DNA of 64,000 nt from Paraphysoderma sedebokerense (GCA_025602915.1 JAHLJZ010000045.1:1-64000), one strand, 5' to 3'. Shown: positions 1 through 12,329, counted from the stretch's first letter. The notes: generated from the letters alone by a model not told the origin. Translations and numbers: made by a program.

Positions 1-11
1 CGCAAATCATA

Positions 12-1277
12 ATGTTGACGGCTCTGAAACCTACAGATTGCCAGAGTCAGTTTTTAAACGACCTAATACTCAAGATGGAAGGCCTCCGAACGGTTGAAAA
101 CGTTAGTTCACATACCCCACCCCATGTTGTGAAACCTACGGTGTATCCGGAACCGCGGGCGAATGTCGCTCGAAGATCCTCCTCAAGGATCGCACTTCGG
201 AATTCAGCGCAAGAGTCAAATTCAAAGTCGGATTGGCCATCTTCAAAACCACGCACCACGACTTCAAGCATTGGAAAGAATGCCGCATTATCTCCACAAA
301 CGTTAGCGATCGCCGAATGCGACGACAGTTCCCGGATCAAAAAAGAGTCTGATTCACCGCATGATTTTAATGATCATTCAACAATATGGAAGGAAGATTC
401 AAAAACCAAACCTGCCGACAAGTCGATTGTATCAGCAATAGCAAAGGAATGGGCGGTTGTCAAGAAGGAAGATCAGAACATGATTCATGAATCCTCCGTC
501 CAGCCTTCACGTTCAACTGATAGCCCCCTTTCTTGCTCATCATTATCCTCCTTTTCTACATCGACCTCGATATCTGTGGGGTGCAACTCCCCAGAACGCG
601 ACCTAAATGATGCGCCGATCACTAGGAAAAAACGAAATTTAGACTCATCGAGAGAAGATTATATTCTGTCAACTAAGTCGGGTATTAGTTCATCCATTCA
701 TCCGCTTCAAACTGCTTATAAATCTTGTGGTTTGGAAATATCAAATAATATGGGGATTGTTCATAGTGTGGATTCCCGAAGATTTCGAACAGTTGGTACT
801 CAGACAGATAAAATTGATTTTGAGAACGATCTGATGCTTACGTCCGATGCGTATGACGATTTTCATCATAAAGGAAGCGAAATGGAGGAATGCAGGACGA
901 GAACCCGTCTCGCTGCTTCGATGCCGTCCATTCCGGACAAATTTCGGCTCGGCTCGAGTCCATGCCTCAATTCGAATCAGCCACCTCGGCCTTCCGTCAA
1001 CAGCAGGGGAATTGAATCACTTACGCTATTCCCATTAGAAGATTTAACTGAACCAAGCGGAGTTACGGTTGAAGTTGATGGTATATTATACGAAATACCC
1101 CCTGGCTTTGAACTACTTTCTATTGATCAATCGCCACTTTCTGGAGAAGTATCAGCTATGAGTGAAGATGAGATCTTCGGTACAGACAATCAAGATGGAA
1201 TATTTAATGATTTAAATCATAATTCAAACTTGACCTCAAATGGAATGTCGCTAATGCGTTGGGAAAGTGGCAGGTAA
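12..1277 (+). CDS. Disordered Ser-rich protein, probably 5'-partial
   Basis: I do not recognise this protein. The frame is open from the left edge of the window, so the ATG at 12 may be internal and the true start may lie outside. The 421 residues are rich in Ser, Thr, Asp, Glu and Pro and look disordered, with Arg/Ser clusters near the N-terminus. A more ordered-looking stretch near residues 340-370 (EVDGILYEIPPGFELL) is followed by an acidic tail. No membrane segment or catalytic motif is visible. The stop codon overlaps a possible splice donor (CAG|GTAATT at about 1274), so a further 3' exon cannot be excluded. It converges with the copper ATPase gene downstream. Confidence 0.55.
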   Translation: MLTALKPTDCQSQFLNDLILKMEGLRTVENVSSHTPPHVVKPTVYPEPRANVARRSSSRIALRNSAQESNSKSDWPSSKPRTTTSSIGKNAALSPQTLAIAECDDSSRIKKESDSPHDFNDHSTIWKEDSKTKPADKSIVSAIAKEWAVVKKEDQNMIHESSVQPSRSTDSPLSCSSLSSFSTSTSISVGCNSPERDLNDAPITRKKRNLDSSREDYILSTKSGISSSIHPLQTAYKSCGLEISNNMGIVHSVDSRRFRTVGTQTDKIDFENDLMLTSDAYDDFHHKGSEMEECRTRTRLAASMPSIPDKFRLGSSPCLNSNQPPRPSVNSRGIESLTLFPLEDLTEPSGVTVEVDGILYEIPPGFELLSIDQSPLSGEVSAMSEDEIFGTDNQDGIFNDLNHNSNLTSNGMSLMRWESGR

Positions 1278-1763
1278 TTCTTTAGTTGATGAAAATTCAT
1301 GTAATGACATACACCATTGTAATATAAACAGCAGTCCGAAATATTTCCCCGCATTTCTTACCTTGATTTTGTGTAATTAGATTGTTCATCTATCTCTGTC
1401 CAACTTCTGGCGGCACTTATCGCCCGTAGAATCTTTCATATCAATGTAACATATAGCAATCATCATCACGGTTTTGTATGGTCCAATAGAGGATAAACCA
1501 CTATTATTTTACAGAGAGCCTTTTTATCATTATCAAGGTATTCGTAAACGCATACGTCAATGGAAGTTAACTGTTCCAACATGATTACATTGAGTAAGTG
1601 GGTATACCACTTGGAAACCGCATTCATACACCATACATAAGTTTGAGAAATTTCATAATCAATCAATAAAAACTTTCATTACTGTACAAGCCATATTTTT
1701 ACAGAATATTTCATATATAGTACACACTACACACTATCGGGTCTAAACAAGCCCAAATTCCTA
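1278..1763. other. Convergent intergenic region
   Basis: AT-rich 3' flanks between two converging genes. Short open frames here lack splice context or recognisable similarity. I see no RNA gene or repeat. Confidence 0.5.
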
Positions 1764-4700
1764 TCAGATATAGTCGTGCTCTTCTTCAAGAATAGCATAA
1801 TTAGCCCGTCGTGCATTAAACAAATTTCTAACTTGACTGACAACAGTTCCATTTTGACTCATGCCCTCCACATTCAAAATCTCATCTTCGGCATCCTCTT
1901 CTTTCAAGTTAGCCAATTCAACATCAACGGCGCCATCCTTGCCTAAGCCAACTAACTTGCTGAATAATAATAATTTTCTCCAAGTTTCACCAATACTACT
2001 TCTTCTGCGTTCTACGGTTTTTTCTGCAATTCTAATCCATTCAGGCTTTTTGTAACGTTTTAATAACAAACTACTCACAACAACACTGACAGAGCTGAAC
2101 GCCATAGCCGCTCCAGCCGCCATAGGGTGCAAAATAACTCCCCAAGGTAACCCAATACCCATGGCTAAAGGAATCGCAACAAAATTATAAATACAAGCCC
2201 AAAAGAAGTTAATTCGGATTCTTTGAAAAATAGTTCGAGATAAATCAATGGCGACAATGACGTCCATCAGGGAAGATTTCATGATCACTAAATCGGCCGC
2301 TTCCATCGCGATATCGGTTCCAGTTCCAAGAGCAATTCCGATATCTGCAATGGCAAGAGCTGGTGAATCATTTATGCCATCTCCTATCATCGCAACCACT
2401 TGTTTCGTATACCGGCGTGTATCGTTTAAAGGCTGAAAATTGGATTCGCTCATGCGATCGTCATCGCCATCAGCGGATTGATAAACGGAATTCGTTCGAC
2501 CGGATCGAGCAAAAGGACTGTTAGCAATTGAATTTGGAATTCGTAAAGCATGATAAGCCGGGGACGACTGAGGTGATGTATCGGAAGCCCCAGATTGCAT
2601 GGGATCAGATTTTCTGGCATAGCTGAACAAGTTCATAATAGATCTAGTAATCGTCATTGCCGAGGAAGGTTTTCTGAAACTCGAGATGCTATTTAACGAA
2701 GCGGGTCTACTGATTTGCGAAATATCAGTCGAATAGACGCCCTTATCAATTGGTTCTCCACTTTGCATGGCTTTGACAATTTGAGATTTCCCGCTGGGTG
2801 TAACACCGGCATATACTTCTTCTATTCCTACTTTTTGAGCAATCACTCGAGCGGTTGTCGGGTTATCACCTGTTACCATGGCCACTTGCAATCCCATTTC
2901 TTTTAAACTCGAGACCACTCTTTTCGCCTGTTCCTTTAATTTGTCACCAAGAGAAACCAATCCAGTGTATTCGCCACACATAGAGACGAAAATGACTGTT
3001 TGCCCTTGGGTGGCGTAGAGCTCATGTCGGATGGCAATGTCGTTCGGCAGCGGGATTGCGTTTCTTCGTAAGTATGACAAATTACCTATGACAATGGGGA
3101 TTGTGACAGGCGTCTGAGGCAGCTGAGTCAAAAGGTAGTTGGGTATACTAGCGCCGTTTGAAATTGATGTCGACGGAAGTATGGTGATATTGCAAGAGAT
3201 TCCTTTACCAGGGACAGACTTGAATGATGTAACCCGAGTAATAAGATCAAATGATGCAAGTCCACCTAAACGATCTTTTGCGAATGCAGCAATGGCTCTA
3301 CCGAGGGGATGCTCCGAATTCGATTCAGCCGTACCGATGAGGAGAAGGAACATGTCATCGGTCAAACTGATTTGGGGTGGTTCTGAGGTTGAGGAAGTAG
3401 TTGGAGGAGCAGAGGTGGAAATAACAGAGTCGGGTGGAGTTTCGCCTTGAACCGTTTGTTGGCTAATCTCCCATTTGGCGACAGTCATTTTTCCTTCAGT
3501 TAAAGTACCAGTTTTGTCGAAAATAATTTTCGTCAATTTGCTGACTTTCTCTAAAGACTCGCCGCCTTTAATCAAGATACCGTGCTTTGCACCGACACCA
3601 GTACCAACCATGACTGCAGTGGGAACGCTATACATCATGTAATAAAGTCAGTTTCAGCATAAAATGAATGTAACGGAGGTAATAGATCCATACCTTAAAC
3701 CCAAGGTACACGGACAAGCAACCACGATGACACTAATACAGATTTGCCAACATATCCAGATTTCATTAATATCATCAGTGATTCCCATCCAACTTCTCAA
3801 CAATCCATGTTTACTGGAGACCACACCAACCCACACGAAAAAAGTTAAGACAGCGATAGCCACCACAATAGGAACAAACCAACCGGCAACTTGATCAGCC
3901 CATCTTTGAATTGGAGCCTTGCTAGTTTGTGCTTGTTCTACCAACTTGACAATCTGAGATAACGAGGTGTCACTTCCAACATGGGTAGCTTTGAAAGTGA
4001 ACGTTCCCGGTCCATTCACTGTTCCAGCGACAACTTTACTGCCTTGACTTTTCAAAACAGGCACTGGCTCACCTGTAATGAAGGACTCATCAATGGTTGA
4101 TGAACCAGACACAATAACGCCGTCGGCGGGTATTCGTTCACCTGGCAAAACTTTCAATAAATCGTTCACCTGAATTAATTCGGATGAAATCTGACGCTCC
4201 GAAACCGGTTGTTGAGTTTGTGGATCGACGGTTAAAAGCAAAGCTTTCGATGGTTTAAGTGATAGCAATTTTGTGAGCGCTGAACCGGTTTTAGCTTTCG
4301 CGTGATTTTCTAGTAACTTTCCAAATGCTATGAAAGTGATCAACATAGTCGACGTATCGAAGAATAAAGTCGGTACAGGATGTGCAGGATGGAAAATGCC
4401 GTAAAGAATGGATATAATCGACGAGAAGAAGGCCGCTGAGGTACCGAGGGCGACTAGAACGTCCATTGTTGCTGAACCGTGTTTTAAAGATTTATAAGCT
4501 GAGTTGTAAAACCGTTGACCGACACCAAACTGAACAGGCACCGTAAATATAATTTGAAGTAAATAAGATATCGTGAAACCGGGAAATAATGGAGTATCCA
4601 GGAAAGTCCCCGTCATGTTCATGTCGTGACCACCTCCATGACTACCATGACTAGAATTCGGGGGTGGATATATCATAGGAATCATCATTCCGACAATAAA

Positions 4701-6812
4701 ATTCGGAATTGAAAAGATCAAGCACTTCCTAAATTGCTCCTTCCAATCTAGAATTTCGCGAGTTCTGTTGAGACTTTCTATTTGTACTGCCATGTTCTGA
4801 TCAGGAATCAAAGCGTTGAAACCTAATTCTTCGATACGCTGAATGATATCCCGTGTGCCAGTGACGCCATTTTCAAATTCCACTTCTGCTCTTTCCATCG
4901 CTAAGTTTACTACAACCTTCTTGATGCCTTTCATTTTCGACACTTCTTTTTCAATGGTGTTGGAACAAGAGGTACAGGTCATGCCGTAAATTTGTAAAGT
5001 GACACTAGTTGTTCCAACGGAGACTTCGGACTTTTGTGTCGAGACATTAAGAACGGAAGCTTTGAATCCGAGTGAATTAATAATAGATACAATCGTTTCT
5101 ATCGAGATCAACGCCGAATCAAAAATAACAGCTCCGGAAGATGCTAATAAATTGACGGACGCCGATTTAATGCCGGGAGTTTTAAATAAGGTCTTTTCGA
5201 TACTGTTCACACAAGAAGCGCAAGTCATCAGTTCAATCGATAAATTAGCAACGTGCAGTTCCGGCTCCTTCTGGCTTGAATTCTTATTTGGTAAAGATAG
5301 GGCAGACGAATTGGGAGCGAGGGATGTTGACAACGTAGATGCTTGGAAACCGATATCCTCGATTAAAGATCGAATGGTTTCAGCCGACAGAATACTGCTG
5401 TCATAATTAACTTCGGCCTTTTGAAACAGCAGAGAAACTGCAACAGAATTGATTCCTGGATAATTTGATAATCCCTTTTCGATGGATGCGACACAATTGG
5501 TACATGTCATTCCACGAACAGAGTAAGATGATATCGACGCTGGTGGGATGTCGTCTTCCGAGTCGAGGTTGCCGACAGGGGACGAAAGTACCGCTTCCGA
5601 TTGAATTGGAACGACAGGAAGGGCGGAAATTACATCTGGATGTGCGTTTCGAGAGAGAGTGATTTTATCACCATTAATCCTGACATTTTCAACGTCGAAT
5701 CCACAATCTAGTATAGTTTCGGTGATTTTCTTGTCATCCATCACATCCTTATCGAATTCGACTGTGGCTAATTCTTTATCCAAATCAACCTTCACCGAAT
5801 TTACGCCAACTTCGGAACTAACAGCAGCGGTAATTGACCTTACACAACTTTGGCAAGTCATTCCTTTCACATCCGCCATGTAGATATTAAGCTTCTTGAT
5901 CGAGCTGCCTTGAGGTAATACCGGTTTACCATTCACTGTAACATTCGAGACATCGAACCCACAATCCATTATTGCTTCTGAAATATCTTCTGACGAAATC
6001 GCGCTATCAGTGAATTCGACGACAGCGCACTCATCCTGCAAACTCACATTGACATTATGAATGCCACTTTTGTCTTTCAACGCATTTGTTATAGAACGTA
6101 CACATGATTGGCACGTCATGCCGGAAACACTTGCTTTATAAGTCTTTTTAGACTGTACGTCGAGAGAGACAGGTTGTGTCGATTGATTGGTATTCGAGGA
6201 GCCGACAGTAACACCATCTACCGTAACATTCGCTACATCAAATCCACAATCCATTATTCCTTCAGAAATATCTTCAGGTTTTATCACACCCTTCGAAAAT
6301 TCTACAACCGCACATTCTCCATCCAAGTTTACATTGACTTTTTCGATTCCAGCTCTGGAAGTCAACGCACTGGTGATTGAGCGAACACAAGACTGGCAAG
6401 TCATTCCGTAGACGGAAGCCTTGTAGGTTTGCTTTCGTGTGGTAGAGTTATTAGATGATGGTGGGGGGAATGATGCGAACGCAGGGAATGTGGGTGAAGC
6501 AGGGGAGAGTTGAGGTGATGAAATGATATTGGGCTGTAGCCGAGGCGATGTGGGTGACGACTGTTGCATTCCTATAGTTTTATACTGATTGTGATGAAAA
6601 TATGATGCAAAATTAGGTATTAGCGATATTGGAACTAGAATTTAGCAGAATTCTCCTTAAGAAATGTAAATAGATTCCGAATAACTCACCTGAATATGTT
6701 CCCCTGTTGCTCGATTCTGCTGTTCTCCTAAGAAATCTAATTCTCCGTTTAGATTACTATCGTTTTGTAAATTCTCATCTTTTAAAATATCTGTATCATT
6801 AATCCAATCCAT
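1764..6812 (-). CDS. Copper-transporting P1B-type ATPase with six HMA domains
   Basis: Pumps Cu(I) across a membrane, by family role into the late Golgi for cuproenzymes or out of the cell. Three coding exons join in frame: 6812-6690, 6584-3694 and 3627-1764, giving about 1625 residues. Six N-terminal HMA domains are visible, with metal sites GMTCQSC (three times), GMTCTNC, LMTCASC and GMTCTSC. Then come the membrane domain, the actuator motif TGEPVP, the ion site CPCTLGLS (split by the 66 bp second intron), DKTGTLTEG with the phosphorylated Asp, SEHPLG with the ATP-binding His, and GDGINDSPALA. Six HMA domains match animal ATP7 rather than yeast Ccc2, which has two. A Ser-rich loop of about 120 residues interrupts the P domain. 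The first exon encodes a short acidic leader; its acceptor at 6585 is the one that keeps frame. Family assignment is very secure; which membrane it serves is inferred. Confidence 0.95.
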
Positions 6813-8063
6813 TTTTGAGAATGCACACTTTTAATGTATTTATAAGGTGTCGAAACTTCAGATACGGAACTGAAGATTGTCGAAATTTTTGAAGTGTGTG
6901 AGGAAGTAACCGTACGGATACTTTTACAGCGAGCTAATAATGAAGTATATGAAGATTACTATGACGGTTGACTATGACATACACACTGCTGGACAAGAAC
7001 AGAGGATGAGAACGAAAGAAAAAAATGGATGAAGAATATCGTCAGTGCAAGTGCAGCAAGAGCATTTCAAAATGGGATGACAGACAGACGACAATGCTTG
7101 AAAAAGAAGACAAACACCCACTTAAACTATTAAAGAAGAGAATAAATGAATGGATTCAAAATTTAAACGATGATAGATTAGAAAAATATAATAGAAGAGG
7201 GAAAAAACTATTTTAAGGAATCCCGTGAGGCTTGGTGTACCGTTACATACCAATTCTGAGTAACCCGAGAACGAGGGATTTCACCAAGATACAAGCTGGC
7301 AAGCAGAGAACTGTGGGAAATATCAGATTTGTGAGGAATAGACGATATCCTCTCAGTTGATGGTGGACGATGTCGCTCGCTGCATCAATTTAATGTATCG
7401 ACGAATCCACACTTACAGTCAATTCATGTCGACGAGAGGCGTTCCGCGAGGCTTAGCGGTGCAAAATGAAGCGGTGCGCCCGCCGTATTATTAGCACCAG
7501 GAATTATTATATACGATATTGTGCCCGGCGTGGTGTCGGTATCACAACGGAATGATAGACTATAACACAAATGTATTTATTTTATCAATTCGCACTTTGT
7601 GCGGAAAATGAAAATGCTGAAAGTATCATGATATGCTGCTTGAGCGTCGGTTGCCATTAAATTCCAACCAAAGACGGCCGCATTATTAACCTTATCCTAT
7701 TCTTGTCCAAGCGATCAAATCACTTCAGAAACGAAAATTATATTGGAAAAAGTTATTGCTACATCACGCTTTATCCACTGATCTCGAGAATGTGATACTA
7801 AAATCTACATTCGGTTGACTGTGACTCGTCCAAAACAGTGCTTAGCCACAATACGGTCTATTTAAATTTATTTCATGATCAAGCTTTGATTATAACAAAT
7901 CTTTGTTCGTTCCGTTCGTTGGTTTATTTTATCCACTGACTTATTGATATATCAAGCTACGACGTCAAGTTATCTGCCATGACAATATATCTAATGCACA
8001 AAAGAATTAGTTCATCTGCATTGATGAGCCAATCGCTATACACAAGCTATTCGTCCAGAAATC
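6813..8063. other. Intergenic region upstream of the copper ATPase
   Basis: About 1.25 kb between the ATPase start and the GCLM stop, so it should hold the ATPase promoter. An ATG-initiated 63-codon frame at 7025-7216 encodes a Lys-rich hydrophilic peptide without recognisable similarity, and I do not call it a gene. No RNA gene or repeat is seen. Confidence 0.5.
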
Positions 8064-9635
8064 TCAAACATAGGACAAGTGACGACGAGTTTGAAAGACA
8101 TACCCTTTGTTCACCACAACCCCTCTATTCTTGACCATTACAGAGTACCGAACAACCCATTTCGGTTGAACTGTTTCCTTTGTAAACTCTTGCACTTTAT
8201 CCGCCGGATCTTCTTCGCTTTCCTTTCCTCTTAGGCTTTGTTTCGAGTCGGAGGCGTAAGAACTTCGAATACCAAATTTTTGCAGAATGCCCCAAAAATC
8301 CACTGTTGACAAGACATTTTTAACATCATTGTGTGTGAATAATTGAATGTTGTGGGGTTTTGCATATTCAATTAAATCCCTAGGTGTCACGCAACAGTTT
8401 TGGAGAGAAATCTCGTCTATGCTTGGGCGGTGCTGGTATCAAGAGGACAAGCCGGTGCAGACACAGTTAGGATTAGAGGTAGAACACAAGAGTAAGAAGG
8501 AGGAAAAGAAATAAACTACCTGCACAGTATTACACAACCTTTCCAGCTCGTCCTTCGTAAACCCACTGACCCCGATTTGATTCACCTTTCCCTCCTTAAG
8601 ACACTCTTCCATAGTGGTGTAAATTTTCAAGTATTCATTCCAATCTTTTTCCTCGGCTTCGTCCTCCACAATTTTCCCATTGGAAGCATCATTTGAGGCA
8701 TCCAATTCATCTTCTTCATCGGCATCACCCAGTGACCCAACTTTTATATGAGAAATAACTAAACTGTCGATAACATCTATCCGAAGATGCCGTAAAACAT
8801 GAGAAACAGCTTCCGTTATTTGACGAGGGTTCGGGTGTGGGGTTAGCAGGAATATTTTAACTGTCAAATATTTGTTGATTGAAAGAGGAGGGAAAGGTTT
8901 TCAAAACAATAATTTGAAAAAGAGAATTCGGTCAGATTGATGATTTCAAGAGTGAATGAAAAAGGCAAAGTATCAATCGGCAGAGGCGAACGAACCGTTG
9001 ATTTCTAAATCACTTCGATCTTCATCAGCTGTTCCCGAGGCTTCAGTATATCTCGGATCAAATATCTCTAGTTGCTTCAATTCAGCGGAGGAATCTGTTG
9101 AACTTGGTTGAGAGGAAGAGGGCGCAGTGTTAATCGAGGAAACCGTAAATGAGTTGTGGTAAACACTTCGTCGGATCAGGTCGTCAAGAAAAGATTTTAA
9201 CTGAAAGAAGATAGAAGGTCATTAAATTAGAAAGAAGAAACATATCCAATATTGACTGCTCTTCAAATTAGAGATCGTTTGAAACGATGAGCGACGAATT
9301 CACTTCATCAGGAAAACGGCGAATGAAAAGCGTATTAAAGCAACAACATGAATTCATGTACCACGGAGCCGCAACCGTAAAAACAAGGAAAAGAAAAGAT
9401 TCATAATCATGAATACGACAGAAAAAGAAATGCAAATATGTACTTCTTCGTGACTAGATGTCATTGTCCCAGTTAATCTCAATCCACCAGCCTTCATAAT
9501 GTTTCCGGTGCGACATATGATTTTGGAGAAGGGCGGCAATTTTGCTGTGATAGATCGCAAAGTTGGGGAGGCGGCACCCGTCGGAAGAAAAGACTGGGAT
9601 GTGGACTTTGGTATTGCATTAGAAGGGGCGGCCAT
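8064..9635 (-). CDS. GCLM: Glutamate-cysteine ligase regulatory (modifier) subunit
   Basis: Non-catalytic partner of glutamate-cysteine ligase in the first step of glutathione synthesis; the fold is aldo/keto-reductase-like. Four exons (9635-9444, 9200-8996, 8860-8520, 8432-8064) join in frame to give about 368 residues. Diagnostic stretches are the N-terminal RTGNIMKAGGLR region, VKIFLLTPHPNPRQITEAV, EGKVNQIGVSGFTKDELERL, EISLQNCCVTPRDL, QLFTHNDVKNVLS and the C-terminal RYSVMVKNRGVVVNKGY, each in the order found in animal GCLM. An acidic insert near residues 170-195 makes it longer than the human protein (274 residues). It starts 516 bp from the SPAG8-like gene on the other strand, so the two may share a promoter region. 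Confidence 0.9.
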
Positions 9636-10151
9636 CTTCGCTCAAAGGCAATCTAATATAAGGATATGAGGATGGTTTGGGATGGGTAGTTGAAAGAAAG
9701 GGGGAATCTGAAGGGAAAACAACCACCGAGATTGTTCGCGCCTGCTGAAATATTGAGGAAAGAATTTATGATTCGATATCAGTTTTAATCGTACATCAGC
9801 TACATTTGCATAATAACCATACACAAGAGGTAATAATGGACATATCATATACTGTCAGCTCTGGGTTGTAGTTGGGCGAGGCTGCTCAAATGATAGGAAT
9901 GTAGAACCTCTGCGTTGTAACTCTGCTTTTCCATTTTGCAACAGTCAGCTGCGTCTTTGAGCCATCAAGGATTCACTGAAATTCATTTCCCTCCTACATC
10001 TTAATTTGTGAGAGCGTAATGGTGTATACTGTATTTATCAAAACGACTGATTCGAGACGCACGTGATCGAGTTCGCGTCTTGTTCCGCATATCGTGCAAC
10101 TCGAAATTCATCTTGGATTGCGCATCATCCAACGACATCACCAAAGAAGCA
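9636..10151. promoter_or_regulatory. Divergent promoter region, GCLM / SPAG8-like
   Basis: This 516 bp gap separates two genes that start in opposite directions, so both promoters are expected here. No clear TATA box or repeated operator-like motif was picked out. The call rests on geometry only. Confidence 0.4.
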
Positions 10152-11314
10152 ATGACATCGCACGCTGTAAAAGATACTACCTGGAATCAGCACAACGGCG
10201 TAGGTGCCGTGCTACTCGGAAATTGGTTCGAAGAGAGAACTGTCGGTGCTGAAAAGATTTTAAAGGAAAGGGATGTGAAATTCGTTTCAAAGTTTGGGCA
10301 TACTGTAAGCTATAGTTTCTTCTATACTATACTTTTCCATCTTGACAAAAATTTTCAGTTCAAAAGTGCAATAGAGGACGTAGGGGAGTGTTGTTTTTAG
10401 TTTTATATTTGAAACTTGACCTCATCTTTCGGTCATAAAACTAATCTTTAACAATATCCAAATCTTCATTCCTTCTCTACGGTAACGGCTTAATAACACA
10501 CCCTTCTGCATACTGTTTAGGATATTCTTGTTCAAGACAAACATGAAAATCTCAGAGAAAAATTTACGACTGTCGCTAAAGCATCCTACCAACCGACCAT
10601 CCAAAGTCAGTCTCTGGATCGCACTCCTGAAAAAGTAAAAACCATAAAAGAGAGGCAATGGGCGACGGAGGCTGTGTATGTTATCCCAGTAGTTTCAAGC
10701 TCCATATTACTGAATATAGGTTTTAACTCAACGACTGATTTCATCGATCAATTCTCAAATATTACTAATTTCACTTTACGTTCGCTGCTTGTATATGTTA
10801 CCTCATTCGCTCTTACCTACTTCCTACTTGTTTTCATTTGGCTGCTTGAATGCACAATCTCTTCCGGTTTTTGGGTTGTTACCAAAACTGCTAATATTGT
10901 GTGATTACTAACAGAGCAAACCTAACTCCTTCACCTCCACCACAATCTACACCAAATCTATGGACCTCAGTGACTCGCCAGGATTTTCATGCTTCTGGTT
11001 CCCATTCTCCCATTTCGCTGCTCCAAAAAAATTCGGCCCTAAACGCCAGCGCAGACTACCCAACTCCTTCCCTTCCAGTACCCAAGGAACCAATCACCTT
11101 TTGGTCACAACAGCTCACTCAGGGTGCAACAACGGTTTATTGTTCTATTCCACGTCATGCCAAATTTGATCCCACCGAAAGAAAAATCATCCGAGGAATT
11201 CCGTCAGCAGGAGTCAATGACGTCGAGAGCAAAAATGATCCCGTAAAATTTATCAAGAACACGAAATTTTCAACTCCAATTGAACAGTACAAAGAGGGTG
11301 CTAACAAAGAATAA
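10152..11314 (+). CDS. SPAG8-like flagellar microtubule inner protein
   Basis: SPAG8 is a protein of the lumen of axonemal doublet microtubules in cilia and flagella. Four exons (10152-10304, 10359-10379, 10521-10675, 10915-11314) join to about 242 residues; exon 2 is only 21 nt. Matches to SPAG8 are the N-terminal LLGNWFEERTV block, the PITFWSQQ block, and the C-terminal block with NTKFSTPIEQY after a conserved basic segment. The splice sites are canonical (for example GTATGT at 10676 and ACTAACAG before exon 4, with a good branch-point sequence). An in-frame region upstream begins with a non-ATG codon, so I start at the first ATG. The gene implies the organism builds a motile flagellum, as zoosporic fungi do. 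Similarity is local and recognised by eye, hence moderate confidence. Confidence 0.7.
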
Positions 11315-11949
11315 AGAAAAGACAGAGTCAAATTAAATAGCTTGCTGGTCGACTTCAAGCAACATGACGTTGCAATCGGTAGAGATAGCTCTATGTAGTT
11401 TTTTTCAGTTTGTATATTTCGATTGTCTTTGTGATTTGGGTGTTTAGTTTAAGCCTCCTTATCATTACTAAAATGACCGTGTGTTTGATTCGATCTTCAA
11501 TTCTAATCTTTTGTTGTATTGTACGCTAAAAATTAACGAACAATGCCATAAGTAGAGGTATTCTGGAGAAGTCCCAAACTTATAAACTAAATGAGATTCT
11601 ACCGTGCAGAGTAGAGCTATGATCCAAAAATCATATAAACTAGCAAGAAGCAAGGCGGCATTGTAAATCACAAGCAAAATCACCGGATCATGATTGCTTT
11701 AAGCCTTGAAAATGAAACATTTGTTGCAAATTTCATAGAAGACGCACATATCATGGATGTGTCATCTCCTGTGATAAATTTATTTCGTTGAAATTGAAGA
11801 AGAGACACTGTATCTTGCTCGCATTCTCATTTATTTCAATATTTTTGGGTAAGGCCGACGTAAAATTTAAAAATACAATTTTATCAAAGCAAAATAGAAT
11901 TGATGACATATGATTATAACAGCAACAACAGTACACAGTAGTTGGCAAC
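11315..11949. other. Intergenic region
   Basis: This 635 bp stretch lies between the SPAG8-like stop and the stop of the first secreted-peptide gene. It is AT-rich. Two short frames on the minus strand (11468-11683 and 11751-11948) lack supporting features and are not called. Confidence 0.5.
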
Positions 11950-12225
11950 CTATTTAAAAGGATTTGGGGGAAGATTCCATGCCGGAGCTTTAGGTAAGTT
12001 GCTTAAACCACCATTGTCAACAGCCTTCGTCACTAGAAAGAGCAATCTGTTGCCTAATTGTCTTTTAGCCAATCCGTGGGTGTCTTCAGGGATGTCCTGG
12101 ACTGCAGTTTCGACATTCTCAGTTTCCGCAGAGACAAGAGCAACGGAGTTTATAGGAGAGCCGTTGGTGGAGCTGATGAGTTGAAGGAGGACAAAAGCCA
12201 CGAAGAAAAAGGAGAGTAGTTTCAT
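11950..12225 (-). CDS. Small secreted peptide precursor, copy A
   Basis: An intronless 91-residue precursor. Residues 1-22 form a signal peptide (MKLLSFFFVAFVLLQLISS core). An acidic propeptide with a Glu/Thr-rich stretch follows, then a Kex2-type dibasic site: GLAKRQLGNR at about residues 52-61. Cleavage after KR would release a peptide of about 36 residues starting with Gln, which could cyclise to pyroglutamate, and ending LPPNPFK. A TATA-like run lies about 40 bp upstream (around 12260-12269). The gene is a diverged tandem duplicate of the one at 13058-13348; the leader, the KRQLG junction and a KAP...PFK motif are shared. No family is recognised. A secreted signal, pheromone-like or effector-like peptide is possible, but the role is unknown. 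Confidence 0.75.
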   Translation of the reverse strand: MKLLSFFFVAFVLLQLISSTNGSPINSVALVSAETENVETAVQDIPEDTHGLAKRQLGNRLLFLVTKAVDNGGLSNLPKAPAWNLPPNPFK

Positions 12226-12329
12226 TTGCTTTGGAATTTAGTATGCCTTGAAGCAAGGGTATATATATTGATTTGTTGTTGATGCGAACGGATTCGAATG
12301 AATGGCTGGGTAGGTAGATCATCCTTTTT

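Noticed and set aside
7025-7216. A 63-codon Lys-rich open frame with an ATG upstream of the copper ATPase
   Set aside because: No similarity, no splice context, and a composition (Lys/Asp/Asn) expected from AT-rich noncoding DNA.
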